The notes beneath the pieces were generated by a model, which ran no database searches, had not been told where the DNA came from, and saw only the letters and a program-made list of their open reading frames with translations. A program made the position numbers and the translations under genes. A stretch of 64,000 bases of DNA from Kudoa neothunni (taxonomy: Eukaryota; Cnidaria), in assembly GCA_964304625.1 (NCBI GenBank), contig OZ199838.1, forward strand, positions 7,440,001-7,504,000. The letters run 5' to 3'. Shown one piece after another: positions 48,423-61,700 of the stretch (position 1 is its first letter; every line of letters starts with the position of its first letter).

Positions 48423-49132
48423 TAATTTAGTTAATATTTTCTCTCGTAGCCCAGTGTTCATAAAAATTGTTAATATTGATTGTAGTTTGATGTGTGTTTT
48501 TATTATCAATTCAACAAACCTAATTCCAAATTACATATCATCAGTTCACGTCTTCAATTATATAATTTTTTAAAATTCTGTTTGTAGATGGTTATCCCAA
48601 ACGGATCGTCTATAAATATGTTATACAAATTTTATGATTACCATGGTAAGCAACCGATAATACGCAGTAAATCGCGTGCGCAGTTTCTAGAGGGTTGTGC
48701 CTTCTTTATTTTTCAGCGTAGGTATTACACCTCTTATTTAATTAGAATACCAAAAAACATTATCAAGAATATTTGAGAGAAAAATAAATCGCAATTTTTG
48801 TTTTAATCATATTTATTGATATAATATTGATATACTTTTATATTTGGGCAAATTTAGTGAATGGTCAGTTCTAAAAAACTATAGATGCTATTTTATTTCT
48901 TATTCACTTTTAGCACAATATGAAAAAATTTTTATATTTTAATCATAAAAGCTTTAGTTATGTGCATCTATAACATTCTTTGATTGGCAACTAACATTGT
49001 CTTGAAATAAAATTTATTCTATTTTCATGGAAATGATCATTTTTTGATAGATATCTCAAAACACTCTTTCTATTTATTCAAAAATTCAACCGTCAGAATT
49101 AAAATTTTGCCCTCATTTCCAATAAAGACCAT
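48423..49132. other. Downstream of cyclin T, no clear gene
   Basis: A 62-codon frame at 48588-48776 has no recognisable features. The 17-bp word TAAATCGCGTGCGCAGT at about 48667 also occurs at 45820, 30 bp upstream of the cyclin T start. Confidence 0.4.
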
Positions 49133-49136
49133 TTAA

Positions 49137-49633
49137 CCCTTTAACCCCAATGTTGCCAAATGGCAACATTATAATTTTGTGAGTGTTTTAACCATTTAAT
49201 TACATTTTTTAATCTATCTTTATTATAATAATATAGTTAATGTTGATTTGATTTTATATGAATGATTTATAAAAATTTGTATGTTTTATATCAAATGCAA
49301 CACAGATCAATATCTAACTCTACGGCAAGTATAAAAAAGACTAAAAGTATCCTGAAATTGAACTTGGAATTTGGAGGCTTCAATAAAATTAAAAAATATA
49401 CACATATAATATTAAATAAGTTTATTCTAAAAATGAATCTAAGAAGAAAATGTTTTGATATGTATATTATAAGGGCATATTGATCCATGTTGCCATTTGG
49501 CACCATGTGTATCTTTTTAATTTTTGATATGACTACTCCAATTTTTGGATATTTCATATAAAATTATTTTAAATTTAACAGAGCGAGCAAGAAAAATTTT
49601 TCAGTCACTGAATTAAATTCTGGATTAAAGGGG
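49137..49633. repeat. piggyBac-type MITE
   Basis: A 497-bp element between TTAA sites (49133-49136 and 49634-49637). Ends CCCTTTAACCCC and CCCCTTTAATCC are imperfect inverted repeats. Palindrome-like words GTTGCCAAATGGCAAC (about 49152) and GTTGCCATTTGGCACC (about 49489) lie inside, matching the layout of the palindromes in piggyBac-2. The 73-codon frame inside is not convincing. Confidence 0.75.
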
Positions 49634-49637
49634 TTAA

Positions 49638-52269
49638 TCTACTTGGTTTGTCGGGAAAAGTGCGTATTATCGGTTGCCTACTGTATCTTTAAATAAGCTT
49701 CGTTGAAAATTAAAGTAGCCAATATATGACATCAACACCAAATATACACGGACAATTTTTATAATTTTAATTTGGACAGAAGACGTTAACCCCAATACTA
49801 TTTGAGCTATAACCGCGGAGAATAAAATCTTTGTTAAATTTCATTGGTATAATTCAATTGTGGCTATCGCGCAATTGAAATCCCTGTTAGTTTTGGATGG
49901 TGCAAATCTATCGGATTTGTATAGTTTTTTGCTTTATATGTTATATGCTTCACGATTACCAGATTAAATTTTAATTTATTATTGTTTTATAAAATGACAC
50001 TGGATACCTTCAATTTTAATATGAAAGTGATTCTTTAGCATTGTTTATTGATCAAGGGGTTATAGTTTCTGATTTAATAGAATCATTTATACCAGGGATT
50101 GGCAAGCTGGGAGGAATAGTCGTGCTAAACTAGAAGATGGGCCAAAGTATATATTAACCCTTTAGCTGTAATGAATTTTTGACTCCAGAATTGAAAATTT
50201 GAAATTTTTTGTGAGGAAATGGCTTATTTTATGATTTTTTAATTTAAAACTAGATGATTTTATTATAAAGTTGGGCAGGGATACTACGCTCTTCTTTGAG
50301 ACAAAGACTTGAGTGCATAATAACCCTGCACTACTTAATATTCATGTTGGCACCTGTGCGCGACCACTTTTTCTGCTTTTTTTATTGATTCTCTCGTTGC
50401 ACTAATAATAACTTCAATAGAGAGATGTAAACTATTTTCGTAATAAAATGTCTCGATATCGCGAGGTTCGGTATGGAGTAGTCGACATTTTTTCCAGATT
50501 TTTATTACCAACATTGTAACCTTTTCGATGTATATAGGCTTCTACTCTAGCGCTATACCCAAAAATACGAAATAACATTTAAAAAATGCATTTTTGTAAA
50601 ATTCAGGGTCTTGCTATTGGGCAGTGGTTACTTCACTTTAAATCCGATTGAGCTACTAAATCACACATTCGAACGTTCGGTATTGGGAAAGAAAGAAATT
50701 TTGGTAAAAAATTGGAACTATTCAATATTATGATTCAATTACCTCAATCTGAAATGCTAAAAAGTTACTCTATAGCGCCAGAGGATACCATGAATTATGT
50801 TATTGTGAGTTTCATTCAAATTAAAATTAGTTATCCTTCTCTGAATAGTATTATATCTAATATATCTGATATAATGAATTCCAATGTTGTTCTCTCAGTA
50901 AAGGAATTACAAATAAAAAAATACATCCAACATCAAATTGCATTATATGGCCGGATTGTGTCAGAACACCAAAAAAGGCAAATATTCTAGAGTTTTTATC
51001 ACTGAGATGGAAAGACTTTTTTCTGATGATCTTAAATCACTGGTTTAAGTGGAACAAAAGGTTTCATTTAAAATTTTAAGATTCTCTGTTGTTTAAAAAT
51101 TCACTCTTACTAGAGAAGGGGGGAAAGTTGATGATAAAGTATTCAGATTTTTTAAGATGAAAAGTAGGTATGAAAAATAAAATATATTACATCTCGGTGA
51201 GACCGCTTTTTCCTAAGAACAATGTATTCAACAAACACATGATATAAAGAAACTGTTAACTTCAGCCATAGAATGATGCGAACACGCCACAGATCACAAT
51301 TTACAATCGGAACACAACGAAATAATAATAACCCTTTTTATAGGGTGCTAACAATATCCAGTTAATACGCTACATATAACAGAAGCAGTTGAATTAAAAG
51401 GAAATGAAACAATAAAAAAACCTGTAATATAATTATAGAGTGCTTAATTTATAAGGATAAAATCCTCACATTGTGCCATTGGTGAATTTAAAGAGACCCC
51501 TGTTTTTAAGGAATTTATGAACTTTCTGTTAAATATTAACGATCCAAAAATTGGTTGAATGTCTTCAACTATCTTCATAACATCTTAAAAACTCTTGATG
51601 AAAAGTTCGCGAAAAGTGAAGAAAAGTTCAGGTCCGACTTAGTGCGCAATATCGAGACCTTACTGTAATTTTTTTATTGTTCACGGATTATTTTGAAAGT
51701 AAATAAAATTGTTTACGACAGAATTATTTGTTCAACAAGAAATTTGTTATTTCTCTTGAACGAAGCTTATTCTATTTTACAAAAGGAAAAATTTAACTTT
51801 GTAATGTGATTCAACATTTCGGTGTCATAGACCTTGAATAATTTCTTTATTTTGTTTAGACTTTCTATTTAATCTGTTCATTTTTAGACTAACTCTCGAA
51901 GCAAAATCATGGATCTGTCCTCGACCGACAGTTATAGGAGTGTTGTCTTTCGTGTCATTGGCTAATTTATCTTCCTCTTTTATTATACTCTCTGGACAGC
52001 CTTATATTTCTCGTTCTCGAAAGCTCGATCTATTCATTCGTCCATTTAAATATCGAGTAGTTTGAATTTTTTTTCTAAGAGTTTTGCGATAAAATCTTAA
52101 ATCACTTGAAATAAAGTCTGAAAATATTTTTGATTTTATTTATACAATTATATTCGATGTGGTGGTGGATTTAAAGCCGGAGGGCTTAAATCCGTTCATT
52201 TTCAAGCCACTCTTAATTCCTAATTTTTCCAATCTATCCTAATATATAAAGTAGTAGTTGTTTTGTTTA
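49638..52269. other. Gene-free stretch
   Basis: No supported gene. A TTAACCCTTTAGC word at 50155 and CCAGGGATTGGCAAGC at 50095 look like solitary piggyBac and hAT ends. The 92-codon frame at 50712-50990 shows no known domain. Confidence 0.4.
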
Positions 52270-52700
52270 CAAGGTAAAACCACTCTCGCAACTTATTAGG
52301 TTGTGGAATCCTGGTTAGTCAGACCTCATCCTTTAATGCTTTAGGCACCGCAGGAAGTAACATGAAACCCCGCCCCTTATCTTTATGCGGTAGTGTTGGA
52401 CTTTAACCCACTAAACATCCTCGTCTCAGGCGACCACCGCCCAAACCCTATCCCTTTAGGACGTTAGCTCTGTGAGGGCTGCAGATTACTTGCCTTTCGA
52501 TGGGTTCCGGAGATTCAAACCCCTATTCACGCTCACCCCACTCCACAGCGAGCGTACACTTTAACCACAACTCCCAAATATGGGATAGAGACCCACCGAC
52601 AAGGAGGCAGTAGTCTGACCACTGGCGGATTCGAACCCATTACCTATTTTTGAAGGCAGTGGCTATTGGCACGGTAATCGATATCTCCATAACCGCTTCT
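52270..52700 (-). repeat. SINE-like repeat, copy 2
   Basis: Read on the minus strand: a tRNA-like head (GTGCCAATAGCCACTGCC as a weak A box and the exact B box GGTTCGAATCC at 52627-52637), a body, then GTTTAGTGGGTTAAAGTCC, CACTACCGC and CAACCTAATAAGTTGC as in copy 1 at 44200-44700. An internal Pol III promoter in the head and a shared tail fit a tRNA-derived SINE. Limits are approximate. Confidence 0.6.
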
Positions 52701-52797
52701 CAGTTTATAACCACATTTCGCCAACTTATTTATTGATTTTTTTCCTACAAAATTTTCTATATAAACATAAAACATATGTTTATCATCATGATAACCC

Positions 52798-54348
52798 CAT
52801 TAAATAGAATGGAATGTTTAAAATAACAAATTATAAGCTATTATTAACGTATATAATCTTTTAAAATTAATTATAACCAGCATTTTCATAATATATAAAA
52901 AATGGACGTCCGCCATTATTCATTGGTTGGGCGCGCAAAAACTACACCACGTGTCAAGACTCGCGAAAAATTAATTTAGATGTTTACATCAAAAATATAT
53001 AAACCTATTTATAATTTTTATGTTACGTACGAGTATTAAAAATTTAACCTCAGTTTTTGTATATTTGTAATGCATGATGTTATGTAGGTTTTATGATAAT
53101 TATTGGATAATGAATTGTCAGCATAAGAAAGTAGAAAAAAAATTTAGGACATTTCTTGGAATAAAGATCATAATACCAAGATATTTGTAACCGTTCTACA
53201 TTAGATTTAATATTAAATGATTTCAGTTTTATTTTAAGGCAGTGATACTTATACGACGTATGAATTCACATGATCGCGCAATTTTAAATTCATGGTTATG
53301 GAGCAAACAAGTCAATGCAATAACGAACAAACTATTTTGAGATAGGAGAGAAGTTTCCTACAATTGATTCACTACGCGATACAATTTATACTTATGAAAA
53401 GAATAAATGTTGTAATCTTAAAATATACAACTCAACATCTATAAGAAATGCACAGAAACGAATGAATAGATACCTTAACCCTTTAATGGTTTATTATGAA
53501 ATAAAATACGTTTGTTTTTTTTCTAAGCAACATAAAAATCGCGGAATTGGAACAAGTACTTTTGCTAATAATTATTATTTTTATTTTTCATAAGTTAAAA
53601 TTATCAAAAATTCCGACAAAGAAAATGGAGATATTTTAGTTTGTGATTGTTTCTATTTATTACAGAAGTTAAGTCGAAGATTCGTGCAACAAAAAAGATG
53701 ACAATTTTTCAGGTAATATTCGTTTAAGAATTTTCTCGTGGCAGAACAACCGTTCAAATTATCGTTGTTTATGATTATTAACATAAATTACAGACCGAGC
53801 GGTAATAATTGATGTCATTCGATAAAAAACAAGAAATGAAATACTGGAAGATGACTGTAATGCCGATTTACATAATATCTCTGATATAGCGCACGTATCA
53901 ACATACAACGATATTAATCGTAACTTATTACATGTTCAAAATGAGATAATATCTAATAGGTCTTATTCTTCCCAATAAGGTAAAATCAGTAGGAAGACCT
54001 AGGGGCAAAAGATTAACAGCCATAGGCCTACGAAAAAAAAGAAAACAATAATCGAATGTTTCCAAGTAAGCCATAACGAAAATTTATCATTTGATTCCAT
54101 TAAGTATACTTTTTTTGGAAGTCAAATATTTTTATTTTTCTCATTGTGACAAAAATTCTGATGTAAGAAACAGTGCAAACAAATGTATAAAACAAGGTGG
54201 TCATTACTTGCGCGCCCAACCAATAAATAATGGCAGACGTCCATTTTTTATATATTATGAAAATACTGGTTATAATTAATTTTAAAAGATTATATACGTT
54301 AATGATAGCTTATAATTTGTTATTTTAAAAATTCCATTCTATTTAATG
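52798..54348 (+). mobile_element. MULE deletion derivative with 141-bp inverted ends
   Basis: Inverted repeats at 52798-52938 and 54208-54348 are nearly identical over 141 bp. The interior keeps only the end of a transposase, reading VKSVGRPRGKRLTAIGLRKKRKQ before a stop near 54050, the same tail as in the MULE at 58774-61785, although the terminal repeats differ. Long inverted ends and a C-terminal remnant point to a MULE that lost its catalytic part. No target duplication was seen; Merlin-2 abuts on the right. Confidence 0.75.
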
Positions 54349-54352
54349 TGGT

Positions 54353-57300
54353 GGTAATGGGGGAGTGTGTGGCACCTAAAAATCACTATCTTGCGCATGT
54401 TCCTTCTTCATAATTTTTTCACGATTGTTTATAAGAAAATAAAATAATACCGAGAGCAAAGATTCAGCTCAAAATAACAACTTCTAAATTCTAACAATTC
54501 TTAACCCGAACGCTGTCGGATGCACGTGCAATCTCTATCGTGTGACAATAAACATTGAATTTTCTCTTTCTCTCTCCTCTTATTAACTCGACTGTTACAT
54601 ATTATCAATATTTTAATTTTTGTCTATTTTAATATAACAACTTTAAATTGAAAAACTTAAAAACAGGCTTTTCGCATTTTCCACAAAAAACATCATATTT
54701 TCTATTACATATATATGTTGTATTAACTGCAAAAATTATATATGTTAATATCAACAATCCTAAAAGTTCATTATGTTAAAGACCTTATAAAAAAAATCTG
54801 TGCACCAATATTTTATTGAAATGTATTTATTTAACAATTCTTTTTGATAAATAAAAATGGGAGCTAGAATCAAGATTGAATATAAATGTTTGTAACGATA
54901 ATTACAGTAATAGAAATAATTTCTACACAACATGTTTAGAATAATATACTTGTCAATTTGTTACTATATTATCACAAATTATGGGCAATATTATACATTT
55001 TATGTTATAATAATCGCATAATTCTCAATTAAAGTTATAAAAACGGTGACAATAATTTAATAATTTTAAAGCGTTATTTTTTAATCTACATATTTGCAAC
55101 ATTACCAAAGAGATCTTTTAGAAAATTTTAATATGATATTGTATTTTTCAGGTAAATAAATCTTTTCGAAATAATAAAAGAATTATATAGTAATGGAACC
55201 TTCATTGAGATATTATGTTTATTAGGCAAACAATTTTTTATTGTTATTCTCATTTCATTAAATCAGGTGTTCTCAACCGGGGATAAATTAAGTAACATCA
55301 AAATTGGATGTGGAAATTTTTTCTTTATGTGCGTGTGATATATTGCAGGATTTCTAAGGAATTATATTATGTGGGGATATTAAAATCAATATGAATTAAG
55401 GAGAAATTCTTATAAAATTTTTTAGGAAGAAATATTTAACAGTTATTTTAAAAATTATTATCAATCTCTACCTTTTATGCCTCTTATTTTTTGGTGATGC
55501 ATCACCTAATAATTATAATTATACTTACCATGACTATTTTCATGGTAATTAATATTTATGGGTCAATAGTTGTGACCACTTTAATTATGTCAAGACCATA
55601 AGAGCTAAGAAATTGGCAACAAATAATTTAATTTGGCAAATCTGAAAAATTAAATCTATATACGGCTTGTAAAAGTAGATGGAATTAAAAATTGTCATTT
55701 TGCGAGCGTAATTGTCTTTTAGGACAAAATTTTACCCCTCAAACATCAAATAACTTCTGCTATAGCTAAACCAGTATATAAAACCTTAGAGTAAAAATGA
55801 ATTTGGCTTCCAAGTTAAGGGGGTAAATTTGAAAAAACAATTGAGAACCCTGCATTATACGATTATATTCGATTTGTTTTATTAAAAATATAGCACAATT
55901 AATATTTAACTCAGTATGGATTGTATATATTTTATTATATTATTATTTTCAAAAAATTCGATGGCTAAAATCGAAAATGGCATTCCCTACTTATAATATA
56001 CCACATATATTCTTTATGCATAAAAAAAGTTGCAATATCGTTAATTTAATAATTTTTGCATATTCATAGATAGGCATGTATTTATTTATTCAGTAGTATA
56101 TTTAATCTTACTAAAAACGTTATTTATAAATTCAAATTTTCCCCCATAAATTTATCTGAACCATTCCTCAGATAAATATGCTTCTAGTTTTCAAAAGAAA
56201 TTCCTCTTTTTATTCATAGGAATTTTGTTTTCAGTCTTCCCCAGCAAACCTCGATGGTATTGGTGTGAAACCCATCGCGAACATATTCTATAGAATGATT
56301 AATTTTTATATGATTATAACCAAGTAATGATAAATTATTGTAGGCAGACCACTCACCACTAAAAATGGTCAACCCAGAAATGACTTCATTCTTGATAATT
56401 TCGGTCAAGGTTTCGGATTTTCCTTTTTCGACGTAGAAGTGTCAAACCAAATATCCACGGCCCGTCAATACGGTTACCGTATCTTCCTCTTTTTGCTGAA
56501 TTTATATACTTAAATGAATTGAACAAAGTAATCATATATTGCTTGGGGAATTATCCGACACTTCGTTCTCTGATGGCTCATATTGACTTCCGCTCATAAC
56601 ATCGATTGCTACAGGATCAAAAGTATAACAAGCCATAATAAAGAAATATAATGCATCAAATAATAGAGATAATCACTTGGATCAACAAATTCTTTGTTCG
56701 GAGACGTTTTCCAAACATCACCTTTTAAATAACGGCCACGTCGATTTCTACTACGAAACTTTCTCCGCCAAATTTGGATCGTTGGTTAAAGTTATGGGTG
56801 AAAATATCTCGAAGCTTTGTAAACCACATGGCCATCGTTTTCTTGTCAGAATGAATCATTTCGGAGGCGGATAAAATAGAATTATCCATAGATCCGTAAT
56901 AAATAATTTTACAAATTTTTTGATTGTCAGGTTATGAGATGGACCATGACAACTGGAAATAGAAAAGAACGTTCCATTCCTCGGAGATACCTTGGTTTTG
57001 CATCTAAATCCCTTTAAGGTGGTTTTTAGAGACAACGTTATTACTTTTTACAAAAATAGCAAAACATATAATCATAATTATTCCGTTCGTACGATGTCAT
57101 TTCTGAAATAGGTCTTCTGACATTTGATTTTCGTTTTGTTAATGAAAAACATTTAAAATTATAACATTTAGAGCACCTATGAGGTTGAGAACGAAGATAC
57201 CCTTTATGTGGCAATGTATCCAATAATTTCATGGGATCATTAATTAGTGAAAAAAAGCGTCATCTCCTAGAAAACTTAATGAATCCATTTCCTTAACACA

Positions 57301-57621
57301 TGCTAACCCATTATTTTATTAACGAAGTTTATATGTTGTTCCAATAAAGAAATTAAATTATTATGTTCAATAATAAATAATGAATGGAATGGTTAATTTG
57401 AAAAAAAGAGAAAATTCAATGTTCATTGTCACACGATAGAGATTGCACGTGCATCCGACAGCGTTCGGGTTAAGAATTGTTAGAATTTAGAAGTTGTTAT
57501 TTTGAGCTGAATCTTTGCTCTCGGTATTATTTTATTTTCTTATAAACAATCGTGAAAAAATTATGAAGAAGGAACATGCGCAAGATAGTGATTTTTAGGT
57601 GCCACACACTCCCCCATTACC
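54353..57621 (-). mobile_element. Merlin-2 transposon with 217-bp inverted ends
   Basis: The ends 54353-54569 and 57405-57621 (start GGTAATGGGGGAGTG) are inverted copies with about one difference in 217 bp. The 2.8-kb interior holds pieces of a Merlin transposase on the minus strand and long AT-rich filler. No target duplication is obvious next to the left end, which abuts the MULE derivative at 54348. Confidence 0.8.
56214..57232 (-). pseudogene. Merlin transposase remnant (Merlin-2)
   Basis: Three recognisable parts on the minus strand: an N-terminal zinc ribbon (HRCSKCYNFKCFSLTKRKS ... CYFCKK, 57232-57041), a short piece reading ESFVVEID near 56770 at the first catalytic Asp, and the C-terminal core FSGEWSAYNNLSLLGYNHIKINHSIEYVRDGFHTNTIEVCWGRLK (key points: GEW in place of the usual D-x-W, and the Glu of TIEVCW; 56408-56214). 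Stops and frame changes separate them. The decay contrasts with the near-perfect terminal repeats. Confidence 0.75.
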
Positions 57622-58773
57622 AATTTTTCTCCATACCTCTATTTATATTTGAATGGAAAGTGTGCGCATAATTTCGTTTATCTAAATCATCATATTGCAA
57701 AAATAATGACAAGCTTTATAATACATAAATTAAAATAGAAAAATAGAATTAAAAGTTAAAATTTCCCATCACACTGTACCATGCAAAACTGGGCATTAGC
57801 GCTATTTACTTAAAAATCAAAAAGGCTATAGTCTGCGCCAGGTGTTAGCCTACTTGGCTGGGCAAGGAAGCCTTCGCAAAGCGGGGCTTTTGGGCTAGTA
57901 TTATATATTTTTTAAAAAAATTGGGTCATTCAACATGATATTTTTGAGGAATAGGTGGAATTATAAAATTTAGAAATATGGAGAAACTAGAGTAACAATA
58001 TCCTATTGGGGTATTATTGTACCCCGAATCCATTAGAGGGTTAATAAAAGGGGGTAGTATTTAATTAATTCTGTTTGATTTGCTATCAAGCTATTCTATG
58101 TGCTAAAAAAATCAATTGCAAAAAAAAGGGAAACCATAAAAGTAATGTCTTTAAAAAATTAAGTTTATCACTGACTTCCTCGCGGGCCGGATGAGGAAAT
58201 CTCCAGGGCAAAATTTTGTCCGCGAGTCGGTCGTTGCCGACCCCTGATTTGTACCAATACGATATCACCCATTTTTACGCAGTTTATGTAAAAGCAGCTA
58301 AAGTAAATGTAAAAATTTAAATAAACGTGAAGATTAAACATTGTCAATGCTGACGTTATTTTTTAAAGATAAATTATTCTAACGCATGAAACTTCTCTTT
58401 TAAAAATATTATCTAATACATACTAGTGCAATTATTAGATTTACGGTGGTTCAATTTTTGTGAAAAAATGACTCAAAAAGGTCTATGATTTCGAAACAAA
58501 GATTTTTTTTATTAAATATTTTACACAATATTTGAATTTTATTACAACGCCAATTCAACTTTATAGAAAAGATTAAGTTCATATCTTCACTTCATCAAAC
58601 GCTCTTTCAGATTCAAGAATTTTTAAATGATAATTTCATGTAAATAACTATAATTATAAAAGTTCGAATACTATTATTGACGATAAAAACACTCATCGTT
58701 TTTCAAAAGGAATATATTTTGGCATAAAAAACTTTAAATAAAATTTAAAAAATATATAATGCCATTTTCTACA
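57622..58773. other. Gene-free stretch with solitary transposon ends
   Basis: At 58000-58042 the palindrome GGGGTATTATTGTACCCC is followed by a right piggyBac-like end and TTAA (58039-58042). At 58160-58246 the sequence ends ...GCCGACCCCTG, on the minus strand CAGGGGTCGGCAACGACC, a typical hAT terminus. Neither has a partner that I could find. Confidence 0.5.
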
Positions 58774-61700
58774 GGCAGTGGCTATAGGTCAGGAAACAAA
58801 TATCTCGAAAACTACTGCATATTTTTCCCCAAAAATTTAAAAATTATTTTAATATTGTCTAGCTTAATTTTTGGTAACTTAATGGAAAATTGTAAAAATG
58901 TTAATTTTTTTGATCATATGGTGGTCATACATCACCAGTATTTCATTATTGGCATATACTTGATTTTTAAAAATCTAAATCAGTTCAAATACATAGAATA
59001 CATGAAAAATTTTAGTGGAAGTAAAATTTTTCGATCTAAATGTTGGCGCATTATTTTGAGCATCCAGCTATACAATATGGCGTTAAGTATGTTCACAGTC
59101 GGTATGCGTTATGTTTCTTTTGAAGATCTTCACATTGCCATCGCAGAACACGAAAAGTTGTCGTTTTGTAGTCTATACAAATATCAAGCAAGAACTATCT
59201 CAAATATTCGTAGTAGAATTACAAAACAGATCAATGAATCACTCCGCTATTACGAGGTCACATACTGTTGTATTTTCAGTGGGAAGAAGAAAACGAGGTC
59301 ATGTGGCGCTCGAAATAAATCAATGTTAAAAGGAGATTGCCCTGTCAAAATAACATTAGGAACTTCAAATGACGGAGCTTTCCTTGAAATACGTTCCTGC
59401 ATGTTAGAGCACAATCATCAATTAGATCAGATGATATATAGAAACCTTCCTAAGCAAAGGAAAATTAATCTAAACGATCAACACCTTATTGAATTAGTTA
59501 ACCTCAGGGCGAATAAAAAATTGATTCAATCAAAATTACAGACGGAAACTGGGAAAAATATTCGTCTAAAATCTATTCACAACATTAAAAAAAATAAGAA
59601 TTCGTTTCCTGACAACTTAGAAATAATTGAAAAAAACTTAAAGTGTAGATAATAAATGTCACGTTAGAATTTTACATAATGAGCGTAACGTCGTCAGTGG
59701 AATATTTTTCGCTGATAATAAAATGAAGTCATTTTTGGAATTGTATCCTGAAGTGATGTTTGTTGATGCCACACATTAACTGCTTGATTCGAGGTATTAA
59801 ATTTTTTTTTAAAATGACCACACAAACTTTATTTTACTAACTTTAGAGCTCCTCTGTATTTATCGGCAGGAGAGGATTCTTTCGGGTTGACTCATATAAC
59901 AAGCGTATGCATACTATTTGAAGAGACTGAAAATTCCATACAATGGTTTTGCAATAACATAATAGAAATGGTTCCTACTTTGCGTGATAAAGTATGTACA
60001 CTTGTCACTGACAAAGACGAAAAGTTGAGAAAGTGTCTAAAAAAAGTTTCCCATCGTCTTCTTGCATTCTCTTTAAATTTCACGTCCTACAAATTTCTCG
60101 ACGACAAATCACCACAACCAAGTTGGCCGTATCCACTAAAAATGTCAAGATATTCTAAGGTGTTTGCAACAAATGATATATTGTAAAGATTATGATGAGT
60201 ATAAGAAGTACGTTAATGAAATCCAAGAGTTTAATAATACTAAGCTGAGCGAATATTTCAAAGTAAATTGGGATGGGGTTTACAAAGATTGGATAATTGG
60301 GCTCAGCAATGCAACCAACTTTTATGGAAACGAAACTAACAATCGTATTGAATCAATTAATACAAAAATAAAAAGTGTTGTCTACAAATTCAGTTCCTTG
60401 ACAAACTTTGTTGATAAATTTTTCAAAATCTTGAGGACCCTTCGCACGGAAAGGGAAGGAGAGGCAATAAGCCAGTTGTGCTATGGCTCAAACAAAACTT
60501 TTAATGACGAATATATGTCACAGTATGAGAAAATCTTGACCAAGTATGCATTCAATTTACTTCAAAAACAGGTTGCACTATTAGGCACCGAATATTTGTT
60601 GTTATACTCAACTGAAATTACTAATGCAACTACGTGCTCATGTGTATTTTACCGATCTTTCTCACTGCCTTGCAGTCATATTCTATCTTCAAGATTATTG
60701 AATAATTTACCTCTTTTCTCTGAAATATTGTGCAATGAGAGGTGGACGAAAACGTATGGAATGAAATTCTTAGGAACTGGAACTATAATCGAAAGGAACA
60801 ACGAAATTACTCCGACCATTGTTGATAAGAAGAGCCAACCCAAAATAAAAAGTTTTGGACAGAAGTTGAGATACGCAACAACCTTTACAACCAATTAGGC
60901 TAACACCGCGTCTGAATTTTGTGGAGATTTTTATGAAAAGTCTATAAGATGTATAAGTCTCTTAGAAAACATTTTAAGAAATCATGATATCACTGTAGTC
61001 GATGATTTCCTAAATACATGTGATTTTTTTTTGAAAAATAAAATTTTATATTTTGCTATAGTTGGAGAAGTACCTGAATTTCAAGAATACGTATGAAATT
61101 ATTAATTTAATTTCCATATATTAAATTTAGAATTCATCGATAGATTCGTCAGAAATAACAATCATTAAAAAACCTAAACTTAACACAGATGATGATACTC
61201 ATCCTCAAATAGAGCCTATTAGTAATATCAATCAATCAAAACTCGCAGAAGAATCTAAACTGAAAGGTTAAAATGTAACAAAACGTATTTTTATATTTTT
61301 GTAGAGCTGAAAATTCCATCGAAAATAAAATCCGTTGGTCGACCACGAGGAAGTCGCCTAACAAAAATTGGAATCCTTATGAAAAAAAAATAATGACGAA
61401 ATGCATTCAAATCATAAACTATATAGGTACTTGATGGTGTCATTCATTTTTTTTCATACAAAACGTTTCATTTTATGATCCCTAACGCTGGATAAGCAAA
61501 TTAATCCTCAAAATTTATTTATTATCTAAAAATTTACTCTTTTTAAAAAATAAAATATTGATAATTGATTATAAACTGTATTCAATCAAATTCAATTTCA
61601 AAAAAGAATGTTTAATTGGTAATGGTCGTATGGATGATATGATCAAAAAAATAAACATTTTTACAATTTTCCAACAAGTTACCAAAAATTAAGCTAGACA

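Noticed and set aside
49262-49483. 73-codon open frame
   Set aside because: It lies inside a short TTAA-flanked MITE and shows only AT-rich codon content.
50712-50990. 92-codon open frame
   Set aside because: No domain, no splice context and no similarity to other sequences in the window.
52627-52700. Possible tRNA gene with an exact B box
   Set aside because: No clean cloverleaf and the stretch continues into a tail shared with another repeat, so a SINE head is the better reading.
53477-58042. TTAACCCTTTAATGG and its inverted partner as ends of one large piggyBac
   Set aside because: The left word lies inside the MULE derivative and the span cuts across complete other elements; chance similarity or solitary ends are likelier.
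58759-59076. Upstream extension of the ZSWIM-type MULE protein to an ATG at 58759
   Set aside because: That ATG is outside the element and the frame runs through the terminal inverted repeat, so the start at 59077 is preferred.
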